Origin: Gordonia tangerina
GTDB taxonomy: Bacteria > Actinomycetota > Actinomycetes > Mycobacteriales > Mycobacteriaceae
Direction of reading: 5' to 3'
Length of the DNA: 64,000 nt
NCBI RefSeq assembly: GCF_021556435.1
Contig: NZ_JAKGCU010000004.1
Location: 186,001 to 250,000, forward strand
Made by a program: the position numbers and the translations under genes. Below, in pieces: positions 42,918-50,713 of the stretch. Below the pieces are notes generated by a model. That model was not told the origin of the DNA. It did not search any database and saw only the letters and a program-made list of their open reading frames with translations. Within the stretch, counting starts at the first letter, position 1; each line of letters opens with the position of its first letter.

Positions 42918-44264
42918 CTAGAAGGCGGTCAGGTAGTTGTCGATCTCCCACGGGGACACCGCGGAATGCCACGCGAAGAACTCTTCGCGCTTGAGGCGGG
43001 AGAAGTATTCCGAGACCGGACCACTCGCGCCGTCCTCGATGTCGGGTACGGCGGCGTTGAGCACACCGGTGATCACCGGGTCAGTGTCGAGCGCCTCGAC
43101 AGCATGCAGCAAGGTCAGCGGCAATGCGTCGATGTGCTCGGGGCAGCTACCGATCTCGCCCGGGTCGAGGCTGCGCTTGACGCCGTCGAGTCCGGCGCCG
43201 AGCGCGGCCGCGATGGCCAGGTACGGGTTGGCCGAGCCGTCACCCCCGCGCAACTCAACACGCTGTTCGTCGGGGACCCGCACAAAGTGGGTTCGGTCGT
43301 TGCCGCCGTAGGTGGCGCGACGCGGCGCCCAGGATGCGCCTGACCGGGTGGCCGTAGCCCCGGTTCGCTTGTAGGAGTTGACCGTCGGAGCCATCAGCGC
43401 CTGCAGTGCGCATGCGTGTTCCAGCACGCCGCCCACGAAACCGTAGGCGGTGGGCGACAATCCGAGTCCGCGCTCGTCCTCGCCGGCCGAGTCGGGAAAC
43501 ACCGGCGCACCGCCGGAGGTCAGCGACAGATGGAAGTGCAGACCGGAACCGGTACGTTCGGCGAACGGCTTGGGCATAAAGGTGGCGACCATGCCACGCT
43601 CGGCCGCCATGGTCGACAACAGATAGCGCAGGGTGATCACCCGGTCGGCCGTGGTCAATGCCTCGGCGTACTTGAAGTTCTGCTCGAATTGGCCGTTGCC
43701 GTCTTCGTGATCGTTGGCGTAGTTGCTCCAGCCGAGTTGATTCATCGCGGTGGACACCGCGGTCAGGTGGTCGTACATGCGAGTGAGGCCACGGACGTCG
43801 TAGCAGGGCTGGTTCGAGTCGTCGGCGTCATCGGCGGTAACGAGCTCGCCGTCGGCGTTCCGCTTGAGCAGGAAGTACTCGACCTCGGCACCCACCCACG
43901 GCTCGAAGCCGGCGTCGGCAGCCTGCGCGATCAGCGACTTGAGGATGTTGCGCGGCGCGAACGGCCACCGCTTGCCCTCGACATGCGGGTCACAGTGCAC
44001 GACGGCAAGACCCTCTTTGATGAACGGGATCGGGGTGAACGAGGCCGGATCGGGAATCGCGATCAGATCGGGGTCCTTGGGTTCCTGTCCGATGGCGCCC
44101 ACCGCGTAGCCCGCGAAGCCGACTCCGTCGGTGGCCAGTTCGTCGACGGCCTCTACCGGGACGAGCTTGGCACACGGCTTGCCGCGGAGGTCGACGAACA
44201 GAGCCAGGATGAACTTCGTCCCCGAGGCCTCGCACAGGTCGGCGAGTTCGTTGCGGTCGGTCAT
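42918..44264 (-). CDS. Glutamine synthetase-like ligase (GlnT / gamma-glutamylmethylamide synthetase type)
   Basis: The 448-residue member of the glutamine synthetase superfamily matches the GlnT/GMAS length. It has the beta-grasp N-terminal part (ALFVDLRGKPCAKLVP), the metal-binding VGAEVEYFLLKR block (about 134-145), NGQFEQNFKYAEALTTAD and the KPFAERTGSGLHFHLSL catalytic region (about 238-254). Gamma-glutamylmethylamide synthetase joins glutamate and methylamine with ATP; GlnT makes glutamine poorly. Directly following glutamate-synthase-like subunits favour an amine-capturing role. ATG 44264 is preferred over the open frame to 44426. Confidence 0.8.
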   Translation of the reverse strand: MTDRNELADLCEASGTKFILALFVDLRGKPCAKLVPVEAVDELATDGVGFAGYAVGAIGQEPKDPDLIAIPDPASFTPIPFIKEGLAVVHCDPHVEGKRWPFAPRNILKSLIAQAADAGFEPWVGAEVEYFLLKRNADGELVTADDADDSNQPCYDVRGLTRMYDHLTAVSTAMNQLGWSNYANDHEDGNGQFEQNFKYAEALTTADRVITLRYLLSTMAAERGMVATFMPKPFAERTGSGLHFHLSLTSGGAPVFPDSAGEDERGLGLSPTAYGFVGGVLEHACALQALMAPTVNSYKRTGATATRSGASWAPRRATYGGNDRTHFVRVPDEQRVELRGGDGSANPYLAIAAALGAGLDGVKRSLDPGEIGSCPEHIDALPLTLLHAVEALDTDPVITGVLNAAVPDIEDGASGPVSEYFSRLKREEFFAWHSAVSPWEIDNYLTAF

Positions 44265-44319
44265 GGTGATTCTCCGTCGTGTGGATGTCGAGTTCAGTAT
44301 GTCCCCTGTTGGGAAACTT

Positions 44320-44338
44320 TGTCTACACCGAGTAGACA
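44320..44338. promoter_or_regulatory. Operator-like dyad upstream of the GlnT/GMAS operon
   Basis: TGTCTAC (44320-44326) and GTAGACA (44332-44338) are perfect inverted copies around a five-base ACCGA spacer, 56 bp before the ATG of the synthetase gene. The same 6-5-6 arrangement (GTCCAC-N5-GTAGAC) is at 57783-57799 ahead of the N-demethylase operon. The symmetry suits a dimeric regulator such as a GntR protein. Confidence 0.65.
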
Positions 44339-44392
44339 TCTCGATTGTTTCCGCCCGATTACGGAGTCGTGAGTGATGTGTGTCGATACCGT

Positions 44393-45280
44393 TCAGTCGT
44401 CGATCCGTTGCGCCGCACGGAGGCATTCGACGAACCCGTCGACCGCGGGGTTCGCATCATCGGCCGGCCGCGCGATGAGCAGCGCCGTCATCGGCGCGTC
44501 GGCGATGGGCCTGATCACCACGTCGGCTGGACGGAACCGCTCTACCGACGCGGGCAGGATCGAGATGCCCACTCCGGCCGATACCAGCCCGACGACGGTC
44601 TCGTGGTGTATTGCCTCCTGCACCACCAGCGGCTCGGACCCGATGGTGCCGAACAGAGCCCAGATCTGCGCCACATATGCCGGCATCAGGTCACTGGGAA
44701 ACAGAATCAGCCGCTCGTCGACGAGCTCATCGACGTCGATGAGCTCGCGCGAGCACAGAGCGTGCTCCGCCGGGAGCACCGCGACCATGGGTTCGGCGAA
44801 CAGTGATTCGACGGTCAGTCCCGGGTCTGCTCCTCCGGATCGAATGAGTCCGACGTCGAGGGAGCCCGCCGCGAGCGCATCGAGTTGCTCGCGAGTTGTC
44901 AACGGGGAGAGATCTACCCGGACGTCAGGGTGGATCTCACGGGAGATCCGCAGCCCCGGCGGCAGCACGGTCCCGCTCGCCGAACTGACGAAGCCGACCC
45001 GAATACGCCCCCGACGACCCGCCGCATGGTCGCGCACCTCGGTGACCGCATCGTCGAGGTCGGCGAGCAGCAGCTCGACCCGTTCGGCGAACACCGCACC
45101 GGCTCCCGTCAACTCCACCCGCCGCGTCGTCCGATCGAAGAGGCGGGCACCGACCTCGCGTTCGAGGTCCTTGATGTGCGCCGTCAGCGGCGGCTGGGAA
45201 ATGTGCAAACGGGCCGCGGCCCGTCCGAAGTGCAGTTCATCGGCCAGGACACGGAAGTACCGAAGATGACGCAGCTCCAT
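44393..45280 (-). CDS. LysR-family transcriptional regulator
   Basis: The regulator has 295 residues from ATG 45280. The frame is open to 45337, but MELRHLRYFRVLADELHF is the normal LysR N-terminus. The winged helix-turn-helix continues GRAAARLHISQPPLTAHIKDLEREVG (about 18-43), followed by a type 2 periplasmic-binding-like effector domain. It lies upstream of the GlnT/GMAS operon on the same strand and is divergent from the HutD operon with 78 bp between starts. By LysR convention the divergent HutD operon is the first candidate target. Confidence 0.87.
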   Translation of the reverse strand: MELRHLRYFRVLADELHFGRAAARLHISQPPLTAHIKDLEREVGARLFDRTTRRVELTGAGAVFAERVELLLADLDDAVTEVRDHAAGRRGRIRVGFVSSASGTVLPPGLRISREIHPDVRVDLSPLTTREQLDALAAGSLDVGLIRSGGADPGLTVESLFAEPMVAVLPAEHALCSRELIDVDELVDERLILFPSDLMPAYVAQIWALFGTIGSEPLVVQEAIHHETVVGLVSAGVGISILPASVERFRPADVVIRPIADAPMTALLIARPADDANPAVDGFVECLRAAQRIDD

Positions 45281-45358
45281 CCAATTATTCTGTCCAGCGG
45301 ATAAGTCTTCGTCAAATACGTATTGGAGTTTTGTCAATGACCGCCGTCTACTGGGGAT
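45281..45358. promoter_or_regulatory. Divergent LysR/HutD promoter region
   Basis: This 78-bp space is AT-richer than its surroundings. It contains the palindrome AATACGTATT (45315-45324) and an inverted pair CCAAT (45281-45285) / ATTGG (45322-45326). A LysR protein normally binds such a region and controls both directions. No consensus promoter hexamers can be assigned with confidence. Confidence 0.45.
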
Positions 45359-45904
45359 ATGACGATCGTGCGCGCGGCAGACCTTGTCGCCACTCCATGG
45401 CGCAATTGCCTCGGCGTCACCCGACGGATCTCCACCGGCGGACCTCCCGACACCCCGGACTGGACCCTCAGCATCGCCGACATCGCTGTCCCCGGCCGGT
45501 TCTCACGGTTCCCCGGCCTGGATCGAACGGCCGTCGTCGTGGGCGATGAGCCACTCGACCTCACCATCAACGGGGCCGCTCGCACGATCGCATTGCTCGA
45601 TCGCGTGAGCTTCGCCGGAGAGGACGTCGTGGACGCCACCCCCACTCGCCGGCCGACGCGTCTGCTCAATCTGATGACCAGGCGCGGCAGGTGCCTCGGG
45701 GAACTGTCCCTGCGCCACATCCGGGGCAGCGTCAGCCCCGGGCCGGACGACGGGATCGCGTGGATGGTACTCGCCGGCCGACTCGTCGTCGGCGAGCACG
45801 ACCTACGACGCTGGGACACCGTGTTTCTCGCCGATATCCGTCATGAGATCCGGGGCGCCGCAACTGTCGCCGCCGTCCGACTGCAACCCGAGGAGAACCC
45901 ATGA
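45359..45904 (+). CDS. hutD: HutD/Ves family cupin-like protein
   Basis: The 181-residue protein has the HutD pattern, with TPWRNCLGVTRRIST near the N-terminus, then DWTLSIADIAVPGRFSRFPGLDRTAVVV and LLDRVSFAGEDVV. HutD is found with histidine-utilisation genes and is thought to limit or buffer a pathway intermediate; other Hut enzymes are not present here. It is translationally coupled to the M20 amidohydrolase by a four-base overlap (45901-45904). The pairing suggests breakdown of an N-substituted amino acid such as an N-formyl or N-carbamoyl compound. Confidence 0.75.
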   Translation: MTIVRAADLVATPWRNCLGVTRRISTGGPPDTPDWTLSIADIAVPGRFSRFPGLDRTAVVVGDEPLDLTINGAARTIALLDRVSFAGEDVVDATPTRRPTRLLNLMTRRGRCLGELSLRHIRGSVSPGPDDGIAWMVLAGRLVVGEHDLRRWDTVFLADIRHEIRGAATVAAVRLQPEENP

Positions 45905-47154
45905 CCGAGTCCATTGCCCGCACGACTGTCGCCCGCACGACCTCGGTGAGCGGCTTGCTGGCCGAGATCGCCGACATCGGCACCGACAGCGCCCGTGGCG
46001 GTTACAGCCGTCCGGTGTACTCCGCTGCCGAGCTCGAGCTTCGAGAATGGTTCATCGCAGCCGCCCGGGCACGATCACTGGACATCGAGCAGGACCGCAA
46101 CGGCATCATCTGGGCGTGGTGGAACCCCACCCGGCTCCCCCTCGCCGACGCGGTGGTCACCGGCAGTCACCTCGATTCGGTTCCCGGTGGCGGCGCCTTC
46201 GACGGCCCGCTCGGTGTCGCGTCCGCTCTGGCAGCCATCGACTCCCTGCAGGCCGGTTCGGTGGTGCCCGAGCGTCCCCTCGCGCTGGCGGTCTTCCCCG
46301 AGGAGGAGGGCTCACGCTACGGATTGGCCTGCCTGGGTTCGCAGTTGATGACCGGCGCGGTCACCCCCCAACGGGCTGCCGCGCTCACCGACGCCGACGG
46401 CACCACCTTCGCCGACCTCGCGGCCCGCAACGGACTCGATCCCGCCGGCTTGGGCCGCGACGACGAGCGGCTGTCGCAGATCGGCTGCTTCGTGGAACTG
46501 CATGTCGAGCAAGGACGCGGTCTGATCGACCAGGGCCGCGCCATCGCGATCGGGTCGTCGATTCTCGGCCACGGACGGTGGCGACTATCGTTCAGCGGCC
46601 AGGGCAATCACGCCGGCACCACCCTGATGGACGGGCGTCGCGACCCCATGCTCGCCGCCGCCGCAACGGTTCTGGACGTCCGACGACTCGGCCGGGCCGT
46701 CGACGGCGCCCGGGCCACCGTCGGCAAACTCGATCCGATTCCGGGCGGCAGCAACGTGATCGCGTCACGGGTCGACGTCTGGCTCGACATCCGCCACTCC
46801 GACGACGTTGTGGTGGCCGCGCTGGTCGCCGACATCGCTGCCGTCGCCCGCGAACATGCTGGGGCCGAGGGCTGCTCGATGACGCTGACCGAGGCGTCGA
46901 TGAGTCCACGGGTGGACTTCCATCCCGGCCTGCGCGGCCGGCTCTCGGACATCCTGCCCGACGCCCCGATCCTGCCGACCGGCGCCGGACACGACGCCGG
47001 CGTTCTCAAAGAGGAAATCCCCACGGCGATGCTGTTCGTCCGCAACCCCACCGGCATCTCGCACTCCCCCGAAGAGTACGTCGAGGACCCTGACGCCGAT
47101 GCCGGCGGCGACGCCCTCGCCACCGTTCTCGCCAACCTTCTGACCCAGCCCTGA
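45901..47154 (+). CDS. M20-family amidohydrolase (N-carbamoyl-amino acid / allantoate type)
   Basis: The 417-residue dizinc hydrolase belongs to the beta-ureidopropionase / L-carbamoylase / allantoate amidohydrolase group. Metal ligands are in VVTGSHLDSVPGGGAFDGP (His90 and Asp101), FPEEEGSRYG (about 138) and CFVELHVEQGRGL (His at about 201). The dimerisation domain holds GQGNHAGTTLMDGRRD, and the last ligand is in GISHSPEE near the C-terminus. The substrate is likely an N-carbamoyl, N-formyl or ureido amino acid. In actinobacterial hut clusters a similar protein stands where HutG would be. It precedes a sarcosine-oxidase-like gene, which suggests an N-methyl amino acid as product or companion. 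Confidence 0.85.
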   Translation: MTESIARTTVARTTSVSGLLAEIADIGTDSARGGYSRPVYSAAELELREWFIAAARARSLDIEQDRNGIIWAWWNPTRLPLADAVVTGSHLDSVPGGGAFDGPLGVASALAAIDSLQAGSVVPERPLALAVFPEEEGSRYGLACLGSQLMTGAVTPQRAAALTDADGTTFADLAARNGLDPAGLGRDDERLSQIGCFVELHVEQGRGLIDQGRAIAIGSSILGHGRWRLSFSGQGNHAGTTLMDGRRDPMLAAAATVLDVRRLGRAVDGARATVGKLDPIPGGSNVIASRVDVWLDIRHSDDVVVAALVADIAAVAREHAGAEGCSMTLTEASMSPRVDFHPGLRGRLSDILPDAPILPTGAGHDAGVLKEEIPTAMLFVRNPTGISHSPEEYVEDPDADAGGDALATVLANLLTQP

Positions 47155-47166
47155 ATCCAGGAGAAA

Positions 47167-48372
47167 GTGAACTCACCCATGACCTCCACCACCACACGTT
47201 TCCTCATCGTCGGCGGCGGCCTCGAAGGCCTCGCCATCGCCTGGTCGCTGGCCGATCAGGGCGAGACCGACGTCCTCGTCGTCGAACGGGACACGCTGTG
47301 CTCCGGGATGACCGGCAAGTCCAGCGGCGTCGTCCGTTGCCACTACGGCAACCCGTCGCTGGCCGCGATGAGCTGGTACGGCGTCGACATCTTCACCCGC
47401 GCCACCGAACTGTTCGGCGACGACATGGCCTTCCAACAATGCGGCTATGTCGTCGGCGTCGGCGAGAACAACCTCGCGCCACTGCACGCCAACGTCGAGA
47501 TGATGCAGGGCCTCGGCATCGATGTGTCGCTCATCGGCCACGACACTATGGCCGAGCTGTGGCCGGGCCTGCACCTCGACGACTTCGCCGCCTTCGCCTA
47601 TGAGCCGCTCGGCGGGCGTGGTGAGGCATACATGGCCGGCATGGCGTTCGCTGCCGCGGCCCGCAAGCTCGGAGTGAAGGTACGTCAGTCCACCACGGTG
47701 ACCGAACTCCTCCAGGGCGAGAACGGCCGCGTCGTCGGCGCCGCACTTGCCAACGGGGACACCATTCACGCCGACACGGTGATAGTCGCGGCCGGCCCGT
47801 GGACCCCCGCGCTCACCGCACCCGTCGGTGTGCCGGTCGACGTCCGCGCGCAACGGGCACAGCTGGTGCTGGTCGATCAGGGTGAGCCGACGCCGGTCGT
47901 GCCGGTGCTGTCCGACCTGGCAGGCCTGTCCTACATCTGTCGCGAACCCAACGGCGAACTGCTGATGGGGAACTCGGATCACTCTGCGCCGCAGTACATC
48001 GATCCGGACAACTACATCAACCGCGCCGACGAATCCACCGTCGACAAGATCATCATGAAGGCCGGTCACCGCCTGCCCGACATGCCCGATCCGCGCATCA
48101 CCAGCAGCTACGTCGGTGCCTACGATGTGACGCCGGACTACAACCCGATCATCGGCCCCGCGCCGGTCGACGGACTCTTCTTGGCCACCGGATTCTCCGG
48201 TCACGGCTTCAAGATCTCGCCCGCCGTCGGCAAGCTCGTCGCCGATCTGCTGCTCAGCGGTTCGACGACGCTGAAGAACGTCGACCCGCACGACTTCCGG
48301 TACTCGCGATTCGCCGAGGGCGATCTGCTGCTGAGCCTCAATCCCTATGAGGGGGCCGGCGAGATGCGATGA
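47167..48372 (+). CDS. FAD-dependent oxidoreductase, sarcosine oxidase beta / dimethylglycine oxidase-like
   Basis: The 401-residue flavoprotein of the DAO superfamily is close to heterotetrameric sarcosine oxidase beta (SoxB). The FAD motif FLIVGGGLEGLAIAWSL lies at about 12-28. A GMTGKSSGVVRCHYGNP arm (about 47-63) fits the flavin-contacting region, and the C-terminal GLFLATGFSGHGFKISPAVGKLVADLL is the usual signature. No alpha, gamma or delta sarcosine oxidase subunits are adjacent, so it may act alone. The start is GTG 47167 (AGGAG three bases away) or ATG 47179. It could oxidise sarcosine, N-methylglutamate or a related secondary amine. Confidence 0.82.
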   Translation: MNSPMTSTTTRFLIVGGGLEGLAIAWSLADQGETDVLVVERDTLCSGMTGKSSGVVRCHYGNPSLAAMSWYGVDIFTRATELFGDDMAFQQCGYVVGVGENNLAPLHANVEMMQGLGIDVSLIGHDTMAELWPGLHLDDFAAFAYEPLGGRGEAYMAGMAFAAAARKLGVKVRQSTTVTELLQGENGRVVGAALANGDTIHADTVIVAAGPWTPALTAPVGVPVDVRAQRAQLVLVDQGEPTPVVPVLSDLAGLSYICREPNGELLMGNSDHSAPQYIDPDNYINRADESTVDKIIMKAGHRLPDMPDPRITSSYVGAYDVTPDYNPIIGPAPVDGLFLATGFSGHGFKISPAVGKLVADLLLSGSTTLKNVDPHDFRYSRFAEGDLLLSLNPYEGAGEMR

Positions 48373-48477
48373 GACGGGTCGGGCCGATGTCTCGGCGTCG
48401 GCCTGACCTCACCCGTCACTGCAGGTGCATTCACAGATCGAGCACGAGCACGACATCGAACGGCACATTGGGCAGAG

Positions 48478-48709
48478 ATGGACCTGCCGGTCGTCAGCCG
48501 TGCGGATCTCGCCAGGATCAACCGCTGGGCGGGAAACTTCTTTCCCGATCTGAACCCGGGAGCCGGTGCGGTACTCGATGCTGACCGCGTTGTCCGGCAA
48601 GGGCTTCAAGTTCTGCCCGGCGTTCGGGGTACTGGCGGCCGACCTGGTCACCGGGAAAAGCAACAATTTCTACAACGCGGGCTTCTCGTTGGGGGCGCAG
48701 AGCCGATGA
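48478..48709 (+). pseudogene. Remnant of a sarcosine-oxidase-like FAD oxidoreductase
   Basis: Two adjacent frames read as pieces of one DAO-family C-terminal region. Frame one, 48478 to about 48565, gives VSRADLARINRWAGNFFPDLNP. Frame two, from about 48565 to the TGA at 48707-48709, gives EPVRYSMLTALSGKGFKFCPAFGVLAADLVTGKS. In intact members PDL-x-PxPVR is followed by a substrate loop and then SGHGFKFSPxxG, so this piece has a frameshift and has lost about 35 residues between the two parts. The N-terminal flavin domain is absent. It lies 106 bp after an intact relative at 47167 but is not a recent copy of it. Confidence 0.65.
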
Positions 48710-48731
48710 TGGAATACTTGGGGGGGCCTAG

Positions 48732-48750
48732 GTAGCACATGAAGTGCTAC
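48732..48750. promoter_or_regulatory. Operator dyad of the toxin-antitoxin pair
   Basis: GTAGCAC (48732-48738) and GTGCTAC (48744-48750) are perfect inverted copies around ATGAA. The dyad ends 10 bp before the antitoxin ATG (48761), and TACTAT at 48748-48753 could be the -10 element, so the site overlaps the promoter. This is the usual position for autorepression by an antitoxin-toxin complex. The spacing would make the mRNA nearly leaderless. Confidence 0.65.
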
Positions 48751-48760
48751 TATTGCTTTC

Positions 48761-49033
48761 ATGACGACCATCGGTATCCGCGAGCTTCGCCAGCATGCCT
48801 CTCGCTACCTCGCGCAGGTCGAAGCGGGCGAAGAGATCTCGATCACCAATCGCGGCAAGACGGTGGCACGACTCGTGCCTGTCTCTACCGAGACCTCCGG
48901 ACGCGAGGCCTTGATCAGGGCCGGTGTCCTCACGCCCGCGCGGAGCCCCGGCTCTCTGCACGCCATCAAGGTCGAGGATCTGCCCGTCGGAGACCTGACG
49001 TCGGAGCTCGACAGCGTGCGCGACGAACGATGA
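48761..49033 (+). CDS. Phd/YefM-family antitoxin (VapB-like)
   Basis: The 90-residue antitoxin has a Phd/YefM DNA-binding N-terminus (TIGIRELRQHASRYLAQVEAGEEISITNRGKTVARLVPV at about 3-42) and a C-terminal toxin-binding tail (about 55-90). It overlaps the toxin gene by four bases (ATGA at 49030-49033). It should neutralise the PIN toxin and bind the dyad at 48732-48750. Confidence 0.9.
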   Translation: MTTIGIRELRQHASRYLAQVEAGEEISITNRGKTVARLVPVSTETSGREALIRAGVLTPARSPGSLHAIKVEDLPVGDLTSELDSVRDER

Positions 49034-49428
49034 TCTACGCGGATACCTCTGCCATCGTCAAACTCGTCGTGTCCGAGGCCGAGACACCTGCCCTCATCGC
49101 CTGGCTACAGCAGCACGACGACGAGAACCTCGTGACCAGCGCATTGACTCGAGTCGAACTGATGCGCACGGCAGTTCGGGACGGAAGCAGCGGACTGATG
49201 GATCGCGCCAGCAGAGCGCTCGCCGGCATCGACATCATCCCCATCACCGAGGCGGTCATTGCGCGCGCCGAGACAATCGGCCCTTCGACCCTGCGTTCGC
49301 TGGACGCCATCCACCTCGCGTCGGCCGCCCACATCGGCGAGCAACTCACCGGTGTGCTCGCTTACGACCGCCGGCTTCTGGAGGGATGCGCCCGCCTCGG
49401 CTACGTCACACGGTCACCCACAGAGTGA
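49030..49428 (+). CDS. PIN-domain ribonuclease toxin (VapC-like)
   Basis: The 132-residue PIN nuclease has all four acidic active-site residues visible: Asp5 (YADTSAIVKLV), Glu43 (TRVELMR), Asp92 (LRSLDAIHLASA) and Asp113 (LAYDRRLLEG). VapC toxins cleave specific tRNA or rRNA sites. ATG 49030 is fixed by the overlap with the antitoxin; the longer frame to 48739 is not used. The pair stands next to a decayed flavoprotein gene and may have entered with the rearrangement there. Confidence 0.92.
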   Translation: MIYADTSAIVKLVVSEAETPALIAWLQQHDDENLVTSALTRVELMRTAVRDGSSGLMDRASRALAGIDIIPITEAVIARAETIGPSTLRSLDAIHLASAAHIGEQLTGVLAYDRRLLEGCARLGYVTRSPTE

Positions 49429-49675
49429 TCCACGGGTCACGCAGGCGCTGACCGCTACGGTGTCACGACCCTATCGTCGGCGGCATGCCGTCCGATATGG
49501 ATCTCGTCGTCGTCGTCGATCTCGGTCCTGGGTACGGCTGGCTCCCGCGACCCACGAGAGATGACCATCCTGGTCCAATCCGCCGCTCGCGGTCTCACCT
49601 ACGCGCTTCGGACGATGAACTCCCCACCGCCGATCAGTCCACGACCACCGCGCTCGCGACCCGCGGCACCGTCCG
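49429..49675. other. 247-bp stretch with no supported gene
   Basis: Only weak open frames cross this stretch. The best on the plus strand begins at 49485 (MPSDMDLVVVVDLGPGYGW) but then turns into low-complexity Pro/Arg/Ser text, so it is not called. No repeat or hairpin stands out. Together with the next small gene it forms the loose edge between the toxin-antitoxin pair and the SMR genes. Confidence 0.5.
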
Positions 49676-49912
49676 TTACACGAGGGCCCCAGGCCAGTCT
49701 CGCTTCCCGGATGAGTTCAAAGCCAGTCTCCAGGTTTCACGCACCACGACCTCCGCAGTGCTCAGTCCGGAGCGCGACAGATCCTTGAAAAAGTCGGCGA
49801 AAGGCACGTTTGCGCCGAGCCAGGACCGTGATTCCGCGCTTCGGCGAGAAAGATCTACCGGAGATGCGGGCGCAGTCGTCACCACTGCATCGTTGTCAGA
49901 GTGGCTGATCAC
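49676..49912 (-). CDS. Possible small protein (78 aa), unknown
   Basis: A GTG at 49912 follows GGAGGAG with a three-base gap and opens a 78-codon frame ending in TAA. The protein reads plausibly (SWLGANVPFADFFKDLSRSG, then STAEVVVRETWRLALNSSGK) and is soluble. Third-position GC is lower than in neighbours, so it may be acquired or non-coding. The TAA stop is also unusual for this window. No family is recognised. It lies downstream of the SMR pair on the same strand. Confidence 0.35.
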   Translation of the reverse strand: MISHSDNDAVVTTAPASPVDLSRRSAESRSWLGANVPFADFFKDLSRSGLSTAEVVVRETWRLALNSSGKRDWPGALV

Positions 49913-49983
49913 TGACTCCTCCGGGCTGACGGTTTCGGCACCGCGGCGCCAGGCCACGGCTCCTGATTCAGCGTGGCCACGAC

Positions 49984-50307
49984 TCAGTGAGTGCTGCCGG
50001 TCTCGACCAGCAGCACCCCGCCGATGATCAGAGCGATACCCGCACCCATCATGAGGGTCAAGGGTTCTCGGAAGATGAACTTGCTCAGCACGGCGATCAG
50101 CGCGACCCCGGTGGCCGACCAGATGCCGTAGGCCACGCCCAACGGCATCCCGTGAGCCAGGGTCAGTGACAAGAAGACAAACGACACAAGGTAACCGATC
50201 ACTACGATGGCGTACCACCGGCGGGTTCCGGTCACGGCCGCTCGCAAGCTCATCGTCGCGGCCACTTCACAGAGAATTGCACAGACCAAGAAGATCGAGG
50301 CGGTCAC
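49984..50307 (-). CDS. SMR-family efflux protein, second of a pair
   Basis: The 107-residue four-helix small multidrug resistance protein has the essential membrane glutamate in helix 1 (ILCEVAATMSLRAA, Glu14) and the helix 3 motif LGVAYGIWSATGVAL. Its GTG start at 50307 overlaps the stop of the gene before it by four bases (GTGA). Pairs of SMR genes usually work as hetero-oligomers. Substrates include quaternary and guanidinium-like cations; given the amine genes nearby, an alkylated amine is possible. Confidence 0.9.
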   Translation of the reverse strand: MTASIFLVCAILCEVAATMSLRAAVTGTRRWYAIVVIGYLVSFVFLSLTLAHGMPLGVAYGIWSATGVALIAVLSKFIFREPLTLMMGAGIALIIGGVLLVETGSTH

Positions 50308-50663
50308 GCGACCGCCTCGATCTTCTTGTCGCGCTCGGCCTGCGCTCGTTGCGACCCGAACTCGACCAGCAGCACACCGGCCATGATCAGCACCAGCCCC
50401 ACCATCATTGCCGCGGTGAGCGGCTCGTCGAAGATCAGAAAGCTGAACACCGCCGTCAACGCCACCCCCAGTGCGCCCCAGATGCCGTAGGCGACGCCGA
50501 TTCCCATACCGGCCCGCATCGCTGCGGTCAGAAAGCCGAATGCCGCCACGTATCCGATCGTGACAACCAGGTACCACGCCGGGTTGTCCAGCGCGGCTTT
50601 CAACGACAGGGAGCCGGCGACCTCACAGAGGATGGCCGACACCAGCATGATCCACCGGGTCAC
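50304..50663 (-). CDS. SMR-family efflux protein, first of a pair
   Basis: The protein is 119 residues from GTG 50663, with four helices, Glu14 in ILCEVAGSLSLKAA and GIGVAYGIWGALGVAL in helix 3. It has a charged C-terminal tail (QRAQAERDKKIEAVA) that its partner lacks; such a tail difference is common in heteromeric SMR pairs and affects orientation in the membrane. The open frame extends upstream to 50843, but the SMR fold starts here. Confidence 0.9.
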   Translation of the reverse strand: MTRWIMLVSAILCEVAGSLSLKAALDNPAWYLVVTIGYVAAFGFLTAAMRAGMGIGVAYGIWGALGVALTAVFSFLIFDEPLTAAMMVGLVLIMAGVLLVEFGSQRAQAERDKKIEAVA

Positions 50664-50713
50664 GGGACGACGACTCCTGACTGTGCGCTCGTCATGATCG
50701 CTGACGCTAGCAA

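Noticed and set aside
42918-44264. Call as housekeeping glutamine synthetase GlnA
   Set aside because: Sequence blocks and length fit the GlnT/GMAS branch, and the operon partners are split glutamate-synthase-like subunits rather than glnE or glnB.
48409-48666. Minus-strand frame with a cysteine-rich end (CPMCRSMSCSCSIC then ECTC), reminiscent of a metallothionein
   Set aside because: Most of the frame is antisense to the clear DAO-family remnant at 48478-48709, it has no ribosome-binding site at its ATG, and the remaining cysteine part has no start of its own.
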